Below, piece by piece: positions 7,513-13,649 of a DNA stretch of 13,649 nt. This DNA is from CAISIP01 sp031383745 (GTDB lineage: Bacteria > Pseudomonadota > Gammaproteobacteria > Burkholderiales > Burkholderiaceae_C). The position numbers and the translations under genes were made by a program. The first letter of the stretch is position 1; the number at the start of each line of letters is the position of its first letter. Where the stretch lies: positions 1 through 13,649 of the forward strand of contig JANMZX010000201.1 in NCBI GenBank assembly GCA_031383745.1, written 5' to 3'. The notes beneath the pieces were generated by a model. It had not been told where the DNA came from. It searched no databases and saw nothing but the letters and a program-made list of their open reading frames with translations.

Positions 7513-8388
7513 CTAGCGAAACACCACCGTTCGCGCGCCGTTCAGGAACACCCGGTGCTCGATATGGAACCGCACCGCGTTGGCCAGCGCGCGGCATTCC
7601 GAATCGCGCCCGGCGGCGGCGAGTTTGTCGGGGGTGTAGGTGTGGTCCACGCGCTCGACGATCTGCTCGATGATCGGGCCCTCGTCGAGGTCGGCGGTCA
7701 CGTAGTGGGCGGTGGCGCCGGTCAGCTTGACGCCGCGCTCATGCGCCTGGTGGTAGGGCTTGGCGCCCTTGAACCCGGGCAGGAAGCTGTGGTGGATGTT
7801 CATCGCCCGGCCACGCAACTGGCGGCACAGGTCGTTGGAGAGCACCTGCATGTAGCGCGCCAGCACGACCAGGTCGGTGTGGGTGCTGGCAACGATCTCC
7901 AGCAGCTTCGCCTCCTGCTCCGGCTTGGTGGCGGCCGTGACCGGCAGGTGGATGTAGTCGATCTTGTGGGCTTCGACCATCGCGCGCAGATCGGGGTGGT
8001 TCGACACCACGGCGGCAATGTCCATCTTCAGTTCGCCGGTGCGGTGGCGGTACAGCAGGTCGTCCAGGCAGTGGTCGAACTTGGACACCATGATCAGCAC
8101 GCGCGGGCGCTTCTCGCCGTCGTAGATCGCCCATTCCATCTGCTCGCGCCGGGCCACGTCCTGGAATTGCTCGCGCAGGCCATCGATGGAGGGGGTCTCG
8201 CCGGGTTCGCCGTAGAAGTTGATGCGCACGAAGAAGCGGCCGCTGATCACGTCGTCGAACTGCTGCATCTCGGTGATGTAGCACTGGCGCGAGGCCAGGA
8301 AACCCGATACCGCGGCCACCGTACCCAGACGGCTGTCGCAGGTGGCATTGAGGATGTAGTGGGGTTTGCCTTCCAGATGTACGGACAT
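7513..8388 (-). CDS. purU: Formyltetrahydrofolate deformylase
   Basis: This 291-residue PurU hydrolyses 10-formyl-THF to THF and formate. An N-terminal ACT domain (about 10-85, with YILNATCDSRLGTVAAVSGF at 11-30) precedes a formyltransferase-fold domain (about 95-275). MNIHHSFLPGFKGAKPY at 196-212 contributes Asn197 and His199, and DLDEGPIIEQ gives Asp235. These are the Asn-His-Asp triad of formyl-THF hydrolases and transferases. Length is normal. The ATG at 8388 is chosen because AGGA lies about 10 bases upstream; an in-frame ATG 12 codons earlier is less family-like. It is transcribed away from the corrinoid/methyl-THF operon across a 297-base shared upstream region. In chloromethane-degrading methylotrophs purU accompanies metF and folD to carry methyl groups to formate, so a catabolic role here is plausible besides balancing folate pools. 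Confidence 0.95.
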   Translation of the reverse strand: MSVHLEGKPHYILNATCDSRLGTVAAVSGFLASRQCYITEMQQFDDVISGRFFVRINFYGEPGETPSIDGLREQFQDVARREQMEWAIYDGEKRPRVLIMVSKFDHCLDDLLYRHRTGELKMDIAAVVSNHPDLRAMVEAHKIDYIHLPVTAATKPEQEAKLLEIVASTHTDLVVLARYMQVLSNDLCRQLRGRAMNIHHSFLPGFKGAKPYHQAHERGVKLTGATAHYVTADLDEGPIIEQIVERVDHTYTPDKLAAAGRDSECRALANAVRFHIEHRVFLNGARTVVFR

Positions 8389-8511
8389 GGTGCGGGGTTC
8401 CTGCAAAAAGACGAAAGATGGCATCGCTCGGCGCTGGCGCCGTGGGGGGCAGTGTAGGCACAGGCCGGGGCTCCGGTTGTCTGCAAGCGACCGTGAGTGC
8501 AGTCGGAACGA

Positions 8512-8549
8512 CCCGCCATGCGCCGGAGTCATGCCCCGGATGTGGCGGG
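8512..8549. promoter_or_regulatory. Long inverted repeat upstream of the corrinoid operon
   Basis: CCCGCCA (8512-8518) and TGGCGGG (8543-8549) form a perfect 7-bp stem. Inside it, CCGG and CCGG can pair as a second short stem. It lies just before the GntR-like palindrome, on the purU side. It may be a second regulator site or an RNA structure in a transcript leader; position and symmetry are the only evidence. Confidence 0.3.
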
Positions 8550-8553
8550 CGCA

Positions 8554-8568
8554 TGTCGTCAGACGACA
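8554..8568. promoter_or_regulatory. Perfect palindrome, candidate GntR/FadR-family operator
   Basis: TGTCGTC-A-GACGACA is a perfect 15-base palindrome with a single central base. Its core TCGTCAGACGA fits TNGTNNNACNA, the half-site pattern known for FadR-subfamily GntR repressors such as LldR. It lies 117 bases before the corrinoid protein start and 165 before purU. That places it to control the methyl-transfer operon, purU, or both. No regulator gene is in the window, so the binding protein is inferred. Confidence 0.5.
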
Positions 8569-8592
8569 ACCCCAAGTCGCTAATTTGTCAGA

Positions 8593-8615
8593 GGTACCGG
8601 GGGCCGCCCCGTACC
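8593..8615 (+). promoter_or_regulatory. Stable hairpin in the probable operon leader
   Basis: GGTAC-C-GGGG and CCCC-GTACC pair as a 9-bp stem with one bulged C and a short GCCG loop. It lies 70 bases before the corrinoid protein start and has no T-run. It could be an operator half-overlapping a promoter, or an mRNA leader structure affecting stability. Confidence 0.35.
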
Positions 8616-8685
8616 ATTTCCGCCACGTCGATGCCCGCATTCGCGCTGCGTGACCCCTGTGAGAGAACCCCCGAGGACCTGCACC

Positions 8686-9384
8686 ATGGCTGAAGAATTT
8701 GACGACGACCTGGACCTGAATACCCTCAATGACGAGGAACTCACCGAACAAGTCCACGACGACCTCTACAACGGCCTGCGCGACGAGGTGATCGAGGCCA
8801 CCAACATCCTGCTCGGGCGCGGCTGGACGGCGGCCCGTGTGCTGGACGACGCGCTCGTCGAAGGCATGCGCATCGTGGGCGTCGACTTTCGCGACGGCAT
8901 CCTGTTCGTGCCCGAGGTGCTGCTGGCCGCCAACGCGATGAAGGGCGGCATGGAGATCCTGCGCCCGCTGCTGGCCGAGACCGGCGTCGAGCCGATCGGC
9001 AAGATGGTGATCGGCACCGTCAAGGGCGACATCCACGACATCGGCAAGAACCTCGTGGGCATGATGATGGAGGGCGCGGGCTTCGAGGTGATCGACCTGG
9101 GCATCAACAACCCGGTGGAGAAATACCTGGCTGCGCTGGAGGAGCACAAGCCCGACATCCTGGGCCTGTCGGCGCTGCTGACCACCACCATGCCGTATAT
9201 GAAGGTGGTGATCGACACGCTGAAGGAAAAGGGCCTGCGCGACGATTACATCGTGCTGGTCGGCGGCGCGCCTCTGAACGAAGAATTCGGCAAGGCGGTT
9301 GGCGCCGATGCGTATTGCCGCGATGCCGGCATTGCGGTCGAGACAGCCAAGACGCTGATCGCCGCGCGGCGCGCTGCGCGCTAG
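8686..9384 (+). CDS. Methyltransferase cognate corrinoid protein
   Basis: This 232-residue cytoplasmic protein is of the MtbC/MttC type and carries a methyl group on the cobalt of a bound corrinoid. An acidic N-terminal stretch (1-25) is followed by a four-helix cap domain (about 28-100, with VLLAANAMKGGMEIL at 78-92). A Rossmann-like B12-binding domain follows (about 105-230). The signature DxHxxG is DIHDIG at 115-120, giving the lower-ligand histidine His117. GLSALLTTTMPYM (160-172) and VGGAPLNEEFGKAVGADAY (192-210) are the other two B12-binding motifs. GAGGA lies 8 bases before the ATG at 8686. It is the first gene of the operon, 14 bases before the DUF1638 gene. Its partner is expected to be an MttB-like methyltransferase encoded outside the window, so the donor (methylated amine, betaine or ether) is not known. 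Confidence 0.93.
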   Translation: MAEEFDDDLDLNTLNDEELTEQVHDDLYNGLRDEVIEATNILLGRGWTAARVLDDALVEGMRIVGVDFRDGILFVPEVLLAANAMKGGMEILRPLLAETGVEPIGKMVIGTVKGDIHDIGKNLVGMMMEGAGFEVIDLGINNPVEKYLAALEEHKPDILGLSALLTTTMPYMKVVIDTLKEKGLRDDYIVLVGGAPLNEEFGKAVGADAYCRDAGIAVETAKTLIAARRAAR

Positions 9385-9398
9385 CCCGGAAGCTGGTC

Positions 9399-10016
9399 AT
9401 GGGCGAGCGTGCGACCACCCTGGTGATTGCCTGCGGGGCCCTGGCGCATGAGATCGTCGCGCTGCAGCGGCTCAATGGCTGGTCGCACCTGGAGGTGACC
9501 TGCCTGCCCGCCGAGCTGCACAACCGGCCCGAGAAGATTCCGGGTGCGGTGCGCGAGAAGATCCGCCAGCACAAGGGGCGCCACGCGTCGATCTTCGTGG
9601 CCTATGCCGACTGCGGCACCGGTGGCCTGCTCGATGCCGTGCTGCAGGAGGAGGGCGTGGAGCGCATCCCCGGCGCCCACTGCTACGAGTTTTTTGCCGG
9701 CAGCGCGGTGTTTGCCGAACTGGCAGATGCCGAACCCGGCACTTTCTACCTGACGGATTTCCTGGCCTGGCACTTCGAGCGGCTGATCATGCAGGGCCTG
9801 GGCATCGACAGGCATCCGGAACTGCTGCCGCTGTATTTTGGCAACTACCGCCGGCTGGTCTACCTGTCGCAGCTGGAGTCGCCCGAGCGGCTGGCCGATG
9901 CCCGCGCCGCCGCCGCGCGCCTGGGCCTGGAATTCGAGCACCGCATTACCGGTTACGGGGATCTGGAACACAGCTTGCGCCGTGCAAGCGAAGGAGTGGT
10001 CTTTTGGCAAAACTGA
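9399..10016 (+). CDS. DUF1638 family protein, function unknown
   Basis: This 205-residue protein is recognised as a member of the DUF1638 family, which has no established biochemical role but recurs beside corrinoid methyltransfer genes. Visible conserved-looking features are ACGALAHEI (11-19), CLPAELHNRPEKIP (35-48), YADCGTGGLLD (69-79) and GAHCYEFFAG (92-101). Together these put Cys12, Cys35, Cys72, Cys95 and nearby His41 and His94 in motif positions. That arrangement suggests a metal, cluster or corrinoid-related site (inference). No signal peptide or membrane segment is seen. The ATG at 9399 follows GGAAG; the gene begins 14 bases after the corrinoid protein stop. Its 3' end overlaps the next gene by 13 bases, indicating tight co-expression. 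A role in corrinoid loading, repair or methyl transfer is possible but unproven. Confidence 0.85.
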   Translation: MGERATTLVIACGALAHEIVALQRLNGWSHLEVTCLPAELHNRPEKIPGAVREKIRQHKGRHASIFVAYADCGTGGLLDAVLQEEGVERIPGAHCYEFFAGSAVFAELADAEPGTFYLTDFLAWHFERLIMQGLGIDRHPELLPLYFGNYRRLVYLSQLESPERLADARAAAARLGLEFEHRITGYGDLEHSLRRASEGVVFWQN

Positions 10017-10345
10017 TCGTGATTTCCTGGCGCGACGTGCCAGCCCAGGTGCTGGTGAAACTGGGCCGCGAAACCGCCAAGGTGCAGTTGTCGCACCGCT
10101 TCCAGGAGGCGGTCGACCGCGCCGCCATGCGCGCCGGCAAGTCCGGCTCCGACGCCTACCTGGCCGACTGGAAGCGCAGCGACCCGCGCGCCTGCTCCGA
10201 CGACATCCAGGCCGAGGCGGCTGCCGAGGCGGCGCGCATCGAGGCGCGGTATTCCGACGACGACCTGTTGCGCCTGATCCGGGCCCACGGGCTCGAAGAG
10301 CCGACCGGCCGCGCAGCGCCGCCGGTGGCAGGCGGAGACGCCTGA
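10004..10345 (+). CDS. Small 'virulence factor' domain protein, TTG start
   Basis: This 113-residue protein resembles the small domain labelled 'virulence factor' (named after staphylococcal CvfC). It contains ISWRDVPAQVLVKLGRETAK (6-25) and AVDRAAMRAGKSGSDAYLADW (36-56), followed by an acidic Ala/Glu-rich helix. No catalytic motif or cysteine cluster is visible, and there is no export signal. The name says nothing certain about function; in this context it is a likely accessory to the methyl-THF enzymes. TTG at 10004 is chosen because a strong AAGGAG lies 7 bases upstream and the N-terminus matches the family. This makes it overlap the DUF1638 gene by 13 bases. Its stop overlaps the next ATG by one base (TGATG), so translation is probably coupled. 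Confidence 0.8.
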   Translation: MAKLIVISWRDVPAQVLVKLGRETAKVQLSHRFQEAVDRAAMRAGKSGSDAYLADWKRSDPRACSDDIQAEAAAEAARIEARYSDDDLLRLIRAHGLEEPTGRAAPPVAGGDA

Positions 10346-10824
10346 TGTACGCCGTGCGCCGCTGGTCGGTGCGCCATGCCCGCGGCATGGAAATCTTCTA
10401 CGCCGGGGTCGAGCGCCTGTTCGTGGCCCTGCACCCGGTGTGGAGCCGCATCGGTTACCAGCGGCTGGAAAAGCCGGTGGCGGTGGCCGAGAAGCTGTTC
10501 AAGGGATTCATGTTCGACTGCCAGATGTGCGGCCAGTGTGCGCTCAGTTCCACCGGCATGTCGTGTCCGATGAACTGCCCCAAGAACCTGCGCAACGGCC
10601 CCTGCGGCGGGGTGCGCGCCAACGGCAACTGCGAGGTCAAGCCCGACATGCGCTGCGTCTGGGTCGAGGCCTTCGAAGGCAGCCAGCGCATGGTGCAGGG
10701 CAGGGAGGCCATCAAGGTGGTGCAGTTCGCGGTCGACCGCCGTCTGCAGGGCCGCTCGACGCTGCTGCAGATCGCCCGCGACAAGGCCGCCATCACCAGC
10801 CCCGCAGCGGTGAAGACGCCATGA
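10345..10824 (+). CDS. MetV-like methylenetetrahydrofolate reductase C-terminal domain protein
   Basis: This 159-residue protein of the MTHFR_C type is related to MetV, the small Zn/FeS partner of MetF in acetogens. The centre holds eight cysteines: Cys59, 62, 65, 74, 78, 87, 96 and 104. The first three form CQMCGQC, and they are followed by SCPMNCPKNLRNGPCGG (73-89). This pattern fits binding of an iron-sulfur cluster and/or zinc. It probably forms a complex with the MetF encoded immediately downstream and passes electrons released when methyl-THF is oxidised, or takes them up in the reverse direction. The ATG at 10345 shares one base with the preceding stop, and GGCGGAG lies about 8 bases upstream. 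The downstream gene overlaps by ATGA. In many bacteria this domain is fused to other proteins; here it stands alone. Confidence 0.88.
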   Translation: MYAVRRWSVRHARGMEIFYAGVERLFVALHPVWSRIGYQRLEKPVAVAEKLFKGFMFDCQMCGQCALSSTGMSCPMNCPKNLRNGPCGGVRANGNCEVKPDMRCVWVEAFEGSQRMVQGREAIKVVQFAVDRRLQGRSTLLQIARDKAAITSPAAVKTP

Positions 10825-11846
10825 ATTTCGAAGACGAACCGGTTCCCGGATATCCGCTGCCGATCCTGCCGGGGCATACCTCGCCCGGTCGCCTGGAGCG
10901 CCTGTTGCGCAAGGGCGTGTTCGCCGTCACGTCCGAACTCGATCCACCGGATTCCGCCGACCCCGACGACGTGTACCGCCGGGCGCGGGTGTTCGACGGT
11001 TATGTGGATGCGATCAACGCGACCGACGGCAGCGGCGCAAACTGCCACATGTCCAGCCTGGCGGTCTGCGCGCTGCTGACCCGGGTGGGGTATGCGCCGG
11101 TGATGCAGATCTCCTGCCGCGACAAGAACCGCATCGCGATCCAGGGCGACATCCTGGGCGGCGCCGCCATGGGGGTGTGCAACATCCTGTGCCTGACCGG
11201 CGATGGCGTGCAGGCCGGCGACCACCCGCAGGCCAAGCCGGTGTTCGACCTCGACTGCATGTCGCTGCTGGAGATCGGGCGCACGCTGCGCGACGACCAC
11301 CAGTTTCAGAGCGGCCGCAAGATCACCTACGCCCCCCGGGTGTTCCTGGGCGCCGCGGCCAACCCGTTCGGCCTGCCTTTCGAGTGGCGCGCCGAGCGCC
11401 TGGCCAAGAAGGTGCAGGCGGGCGCGCAGTTCGTCCAGACCCAGTACTGCTACGACGTGCCGCGGCTGCGCGAGTTCATGAAGAAGGTCGAAGACCTGGG
11501 GCTCCTGGGCAAGGTCTTCATCCTCATCGGCGTCGGGCCGCTGCGCTCGGCCAAGGCCGGCGAGTGGATGCGCACCAACGTGCCCGGCATCCATATCCCC
11601 GACAGCATCATCAAGCGCGTGGCCGGTGCCGAGAAACAGGCCGCCGAAGGACGCCAGGTCTGCGTCGACATCATCCAGGAGATCCGCGAGATCAAGGGCG
11701 TGTCGGGCATCCACGTGATGGCCTACCGCCAGGAGGAATCCGTGGCCGAGATCATCCAGAAATCGGGTGTGCTGAACGGGCGTGTGCCCTGGTACCCCGG
11801 GCGCGACACTGCAACACCCAACCAACCACTCAAGGAAACCGCGTGA
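10821..11846 (+). CDS. metF: 5,10-methylenetetrahydrofolate reductase
   Basis: This 341-residue flavin-dependent TIM-barrel enzyme interconverts methyl-THF and methylene-THF. FAVTSELDPPDS (34-45) carries Glu39, equivalent to the catalytic acid of E. coli MetF. SCRDKNR (98-104) and LCLTGDGVQAGDHP (123-136) with Asp128 are the flavin/folate motifs. GAQFVQTQYCYD (201-212) is the conserved strand near the folate site. It is about 40 residues longer than E. coli MetF, mainly at the C-terminal end, which closes with GRVPWYPG. It lies directly after the MetV-like gene (ATGA overlap) and overlaps the methyltransferase gene (GTGA). That setting argues for oxidation of methyl groups arriving from the corrinoid protein rather than methionine synthesis. 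The label metF reflects family; it is probably a second, catabolic paralogue. Confidence 0.92.
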   Translation: MNFEDEPVPGYPLPILPGHTSPGRLERLLRKGVFAVTSELDPPDSADPDDVYRRARVFDGYVDAINATDGSGANCHMSSLAVCALLTRVGYAPVMQISCRDKNRIAIQGDILGGAAMGVCNILCLTGDGVQAGDHPQAKPVFDLDCMSLLEIGRTLRDDHQFQSGRKITYAPRVFLGAAANPFGLPFEWRAERLAKKVQAGAQFVQTQYCYDVPRLREFMKKVEDLGLLGKVFILIGVGPLRSAKAGEWMRTNVPGIHIPDSIIKRVAGAEKQAAEGRQVCVDIIQEIREIKGVSGIHVMAYRQEESVAEIIQKSGVLNGRVPWYPGRDTATPNQPLKETA

Positions 11847-12754
11847 CCGATACCGTCATCAGCTCTGCCACCCGCGAAGTCGTGATCGGCTTCGACCGCC
11901 CCTTCGTCATCATCGGTGAACGCATCAACCCCACCGGGCGCAAGATCCTGGCCGCGGAGATGCTGGCCGGCGACTACAGCCGGGTGATCGCCGATGCGCT
12001 GGCGCAGGTCGAGGCCGGCGCGCACATGCTCGACGTCAACGCCGGCATCCCGCTGGCCGACGAACCGGCGCTGCTGGCCAGGGCGATCGAACTGGTGCAG
12101 TCGATCACCGACGTGCCGCTGTCCATCGATTCGTCCATCGTCGCGGCGCTCGAATCCGGCCTGGCGGTCTACAAGGGCAAGGCGCTGGTGAACTCGGTCA
12201 CCGGCGAGGAAGACCGCCTGGAGACGGTGCTGCCGCTGGTCAAGAAGTACGGCGCTGCGGTGGTGGCGATCTCCAACGACGAAACCGGCATCTCGCAGGA
12301 CCCGAACGTGCGTTTCGCGGTGGCCAAGAAAATCGTCGAACGCGCCGCCGACTACGGCATCCCGGCCTGCGACATCGTGGTCGACCCGCTGGTGATGCCG
12401 ATCGGCGCGATCAACCAGGCCGGTGTGCAGGTGATGGCGCTGGTGCATCGCCTGCGCACCGAACTCAAGGTCAACACCACCTGCGGCGCGTCGAACGTGA
12501 GTTTTGGCCTGCCCGAGCGCAACGGCGTCAACGCCGCCTTCCTGACTATGGCCATCGCCTCGGGCATGACCTCGGCCATCACCAACCCGCTGCATGAGGA
12601 GGTGATCCGCGCCACCATGGGCGCCGATGTGATGATGGGCCACGACCCCGACTGCGCGCGCTGGATCCGCAAGTTCCGCGCCGATCCGACGATGGGTGCC
12701 GATGGCGAAATGGGTCGTGGCCGGCGCGAGGTCGGCCGACGCAGGCGCGCCTGA
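11843..12754 (+). CDS. Methyltetrahydrofolate:corrinoid methyltransferase (pterin-binding)
   Basis: This 303-residue pterin-binding TIM barrel of the AcsE/MeTr type moves a methyl group between a corrinoid protein and tetrahydrofolate. Motifs are IGERINPTGRK (24-34), MLDVNAG (62-68), SIDSS (94-98), VNSVTGEE (116-123), ISNDETGIS (143-151), DIVVDPLVMPIGA (177-189) and NTTCGASNVSFGLPERNGVN (211-230). These place the usual Asp and Asn residues that hold the pterin. The protein ends in an Arg/Gly-rich tail, GRGRREVGRRRRA, which is not part of the barrel. The start is GTG at 11843, preceded by AAGGAA and overlapping the MetF stop in GTGA; no nearby ATG fits the family N-terminus. Its predicted partner is the corrinoid protein at the operon start. 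The direction inferred here is from methyl-corrinoid to THF. Confidence 0.93.
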   Translation: MTDTVISSATREVVIGFDRPFVIIGERINPTGRKILAAEMLAGDYSRVIADALAQVEAGAHMLDVNAGIPLADEPALLARAIELVQSITDVPLSIDSSIVAALESGLAVYKGKALVNSVTGEEDRLETVLPLVKKYGAAVVAISNDETGISQDPNVRFAVAKKIVERAADYGIPACDIVVDPLVMPIGAINQAGVQVMALVHRLRTELKVNTTCGASNVSFGLPERNGVNAAFLTMAIASGMTSAITNPLHEEVIRATMGADVMMGHDPDCARWIRKFRADPTMGADGEMGRGRREVGRRRRA

Positions 12755-12756
12755 CC

Positions 12757-13649
12757 ATGGTGGGCGGCAAGGACGCGCTGGTCGTATTCACCCCGTCGGG
12801 CCGGCGGGGCCGCTTCCCCATGGGCACGCCGGTGCTGCAGGCTGCACGCTCGCTGGGCGTGGACATCGATTCGGTCTGCGGCGGACGCGGCATCTGCGGC
12901 CGCTGCCAGGTCACGGTGGCGGTGGGTGAATTCGCCAAGCACGGCGTCAAGTCGCGCGCCGAGAATCTGACGCCGTTCGGCGCTGTCGAGGAGGAATACT
13001 GCAAGACCCAGCCGATGGAGGCCGGCCGGCGCCTGTCCTGCTCGACCCAGGTGCTGGGCGACGTGGTGATCGACGTGCCCTCGGGCAGCCAGGTGCACCG
13101 CCAGGTGGTGCGCAAGGCCGCCGAGGCGCACGACATCGAACTCGATCCGGTGATCCGGCTGCACTTCGTCGAAGTGCAGGAGCCCGACATGCACGACCCG
13201 TCGGGCGACCTGCGCCGGCTGGAAGACGCGCTCGAGTTCGAGTGGCGGCTGACCAACCTCGCGTGCGATGTGCGGGTGCTGCAGCAATTGCAGCAGGCGC
13301 TGCGCGAAGGCGGCTGGAAGGTGACCGTGGCCGTGCACGGCGAGAGCCAGATCATCGCCGTGTGGCCCGGTTTTCGCGAACATGCCTATGGCATCGCGAT
13401 CGACGTGGGCTCCACCACGATCGCCGCGCACCTGTGCAACCTGGCCACCGGCGACGTGGTCGCGGCCGCCGGCATCATGAACCCGCAGATCCGCTTCGGC
13501 GAAGACCTGATGAGCCGGGTGTCGTACGTGATGATGAACCCCGGCGGCGAGCGCGAGATGACCGACGCGGTGCGTGGCGCCATCAACGAACTCGCCACCG
13601 ATGTGGCGGGACAGGTCGGCATCCCGGCCACCGACATCCTGGAGGCCAC
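12757..13649 (+). CDS. Reductive activator of corrinoid proteins (2Fe-2S/ASKHA, DUF4445 type), cut by window edge
   Basis: The visible 297 residues begin with a 2Fe-2S ferredoxin domain holding SVCGGRGICGRC (39-50). Cys41, Cys47 and Cys50 plus distal Cys95 are the expected cluster ligands. A middle linker region (about 110-205) follows. The start of an ASKHA ATPase domain is marked by AIDVGSTT (214-221) and NPQIRFGEDLMSRVSY (242-257). This matches RACo/RACE proteins, which use ATP and a low-potential electron to return accidentally oxidised Co(II) corrinoid to active Co(I). The remainder of the ATPase domain lies beyond the right edge. The ATG at 12757 comes 2 bases after the methyltransferase stop with no good ribosome binding site, suggesting translational coupling. 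Its presence argues that the operon's corrinoid cycle runs through Co(I), which is prone to oxidation in aerobic cells. Confidence 0.92.
   Translation, partial: MVGGKDALVVFTPSGRRGRFPMGTPVLQAARSLGVDIDSVCGGRGICGRCQVTVAVGEFAKHGVKSRAENLTPFGAVEEEYCKTQPMEAGRRLSCSTQVLGDVVIDVPSGSQVHRQVVRKAAEAHDIELDPVIRLHFVEVQEPDMHDPSGDLRRLEDALEFEWRLTNLACDVRVLQQLQQALREGGWKVTVAVHGESQIIAVWPGFREHAYGIAIDVGSTTIAAHLCNLATGDVVAAAGIMNPQIRFGEDLMSRVSYVMMNPGGEREMTDAVRGAINELATDVAGQVGIPATDILEA

Larger units (their letters stand above)
8389..8685. other. 297-base divergent intergenic region, purU / corrinoid operon
   Basis: This is the largest gap in the window and the only place with room for full promoters for purU (leftward) and the corrinoid operon (rightward). 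It holds three symmetrical elements, listed separately, and an AT-richer patch, CTAATTTGTCAGA (about 8580-8592). TTGTCA there could be a -35 box for the operon, but no good -10 follows at the usual distance. No cobalamin riboswitch landmark (B12 box) and no open frame with protein-like composition was found. Confidence 0.6.

Noticed and set aside
8389..8685. Cobalamin or tetrahydrofolate riboswitch upstream of the corrinoid operon
   Set aside because: No B12-box or THF-riboswitch core could be recognised; the symmetrical elements look like operators or simple hairpins. A covariance-model search would settle it.
10455..11825. 456-codon minus-strand open frame across metV-like and metF
   Set aside because: Antisense shadow; the plus-strand MetV-like and MetF proteins explain the sequence and the operon continuity.
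1..13649. tRNA, rRNA, CRISPR, insertion sequence or attachment site
   Set aside because: No cloverleaf, spaced direct repeats, transposase or integrase motifs, or terminal inverted repeats were seen; gene space is almost fully accounted for by ordinary coding regions.

Overview
The DNA is uniformly very GC-rich, with strong G/C third-position bias. It has bacterial gene spacing with many 1-14 nt overlaps. Together with the protein families seen, this suggests an aerobic proteobacterium, most likely a betaproteobacterium of the Burkholderiales type. The taxonomic call is an inference from composition and gene content only. No RNA gene, insertion sequence, CRISPR array or phage gene is visible, and no gap between genes reaches 300 bases (the largest is 297).

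Left part (1-3938, minus strand): three co-directional genes read from right to left. They are an iron-type alcohol dehydrogenase, a microsomal-type epoxide hydrolase and an alkylsulfatase-like metallo-beta-lactamase-fold protein whose C-terminus runs off the left edge. The sulfatase-like protein lacks several metal ligands normal for its family. Divergent from the dehydrogenase, across only 49 bases, is a 730-residue plus-strand protein (3988-6180). Its C-terminal half resembles the fatty acyl-ACP reductase (AAR) family, including the catalytic cysteine. Its N-terminal half resembles stand-alone proteins annotated as quinate 5-dehydrogenase, and it ends in a basic Ala/Pro/Lys/Arg tail. An aldehyde-forming reductase back-to-back with an alcohol dehydrogenase suggests a shared aldehyde/alcohol chemistry, but the substrate is unknown.

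Middle (6344-8388): an aldo/keto reductase of the Tas type on the plus strand converges on purU (formyltetrahydrofolate deformylase) on the minus strand.

Right part (8686-13649, plus strand): a tight seven-gene operon for corrinoid- and tetrahydrofolate-dependent methyl transfer. In order it holds a cognate corrinoid protein, a DUF1638 protein, a small 'virulence factor' domain protein started by TTG, a MetV-like cysteine-rich protein, a MetF-type methylenetetrahydrofolate reductase, a methyltetrahydrofolate:corrinoid methyltransferase, and a 2Fe-2S/ASKHA reductive activator of corrinoid proteins cut by the right edge. The likely logic is: an unknown methyl donor is demethylated onto the corrinoid protein, the methyl group passes to tetrahydrofolate, MetF/MetV oxidise it to methylene-THF, and (via FolD, not in the window) PurU releases formate. 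The substrate-specific methyltransferase, for example an MttB-family protein, is not in the window. The purU-corrinoid intergenic region carries a perfect palindrome, TGTCGTCAGACGACA, that fits the consensus of FadR-subfamily GntR regulators, plus two further hairpins. This operon, with its two function-unknown proteins, is the most interesting system here.
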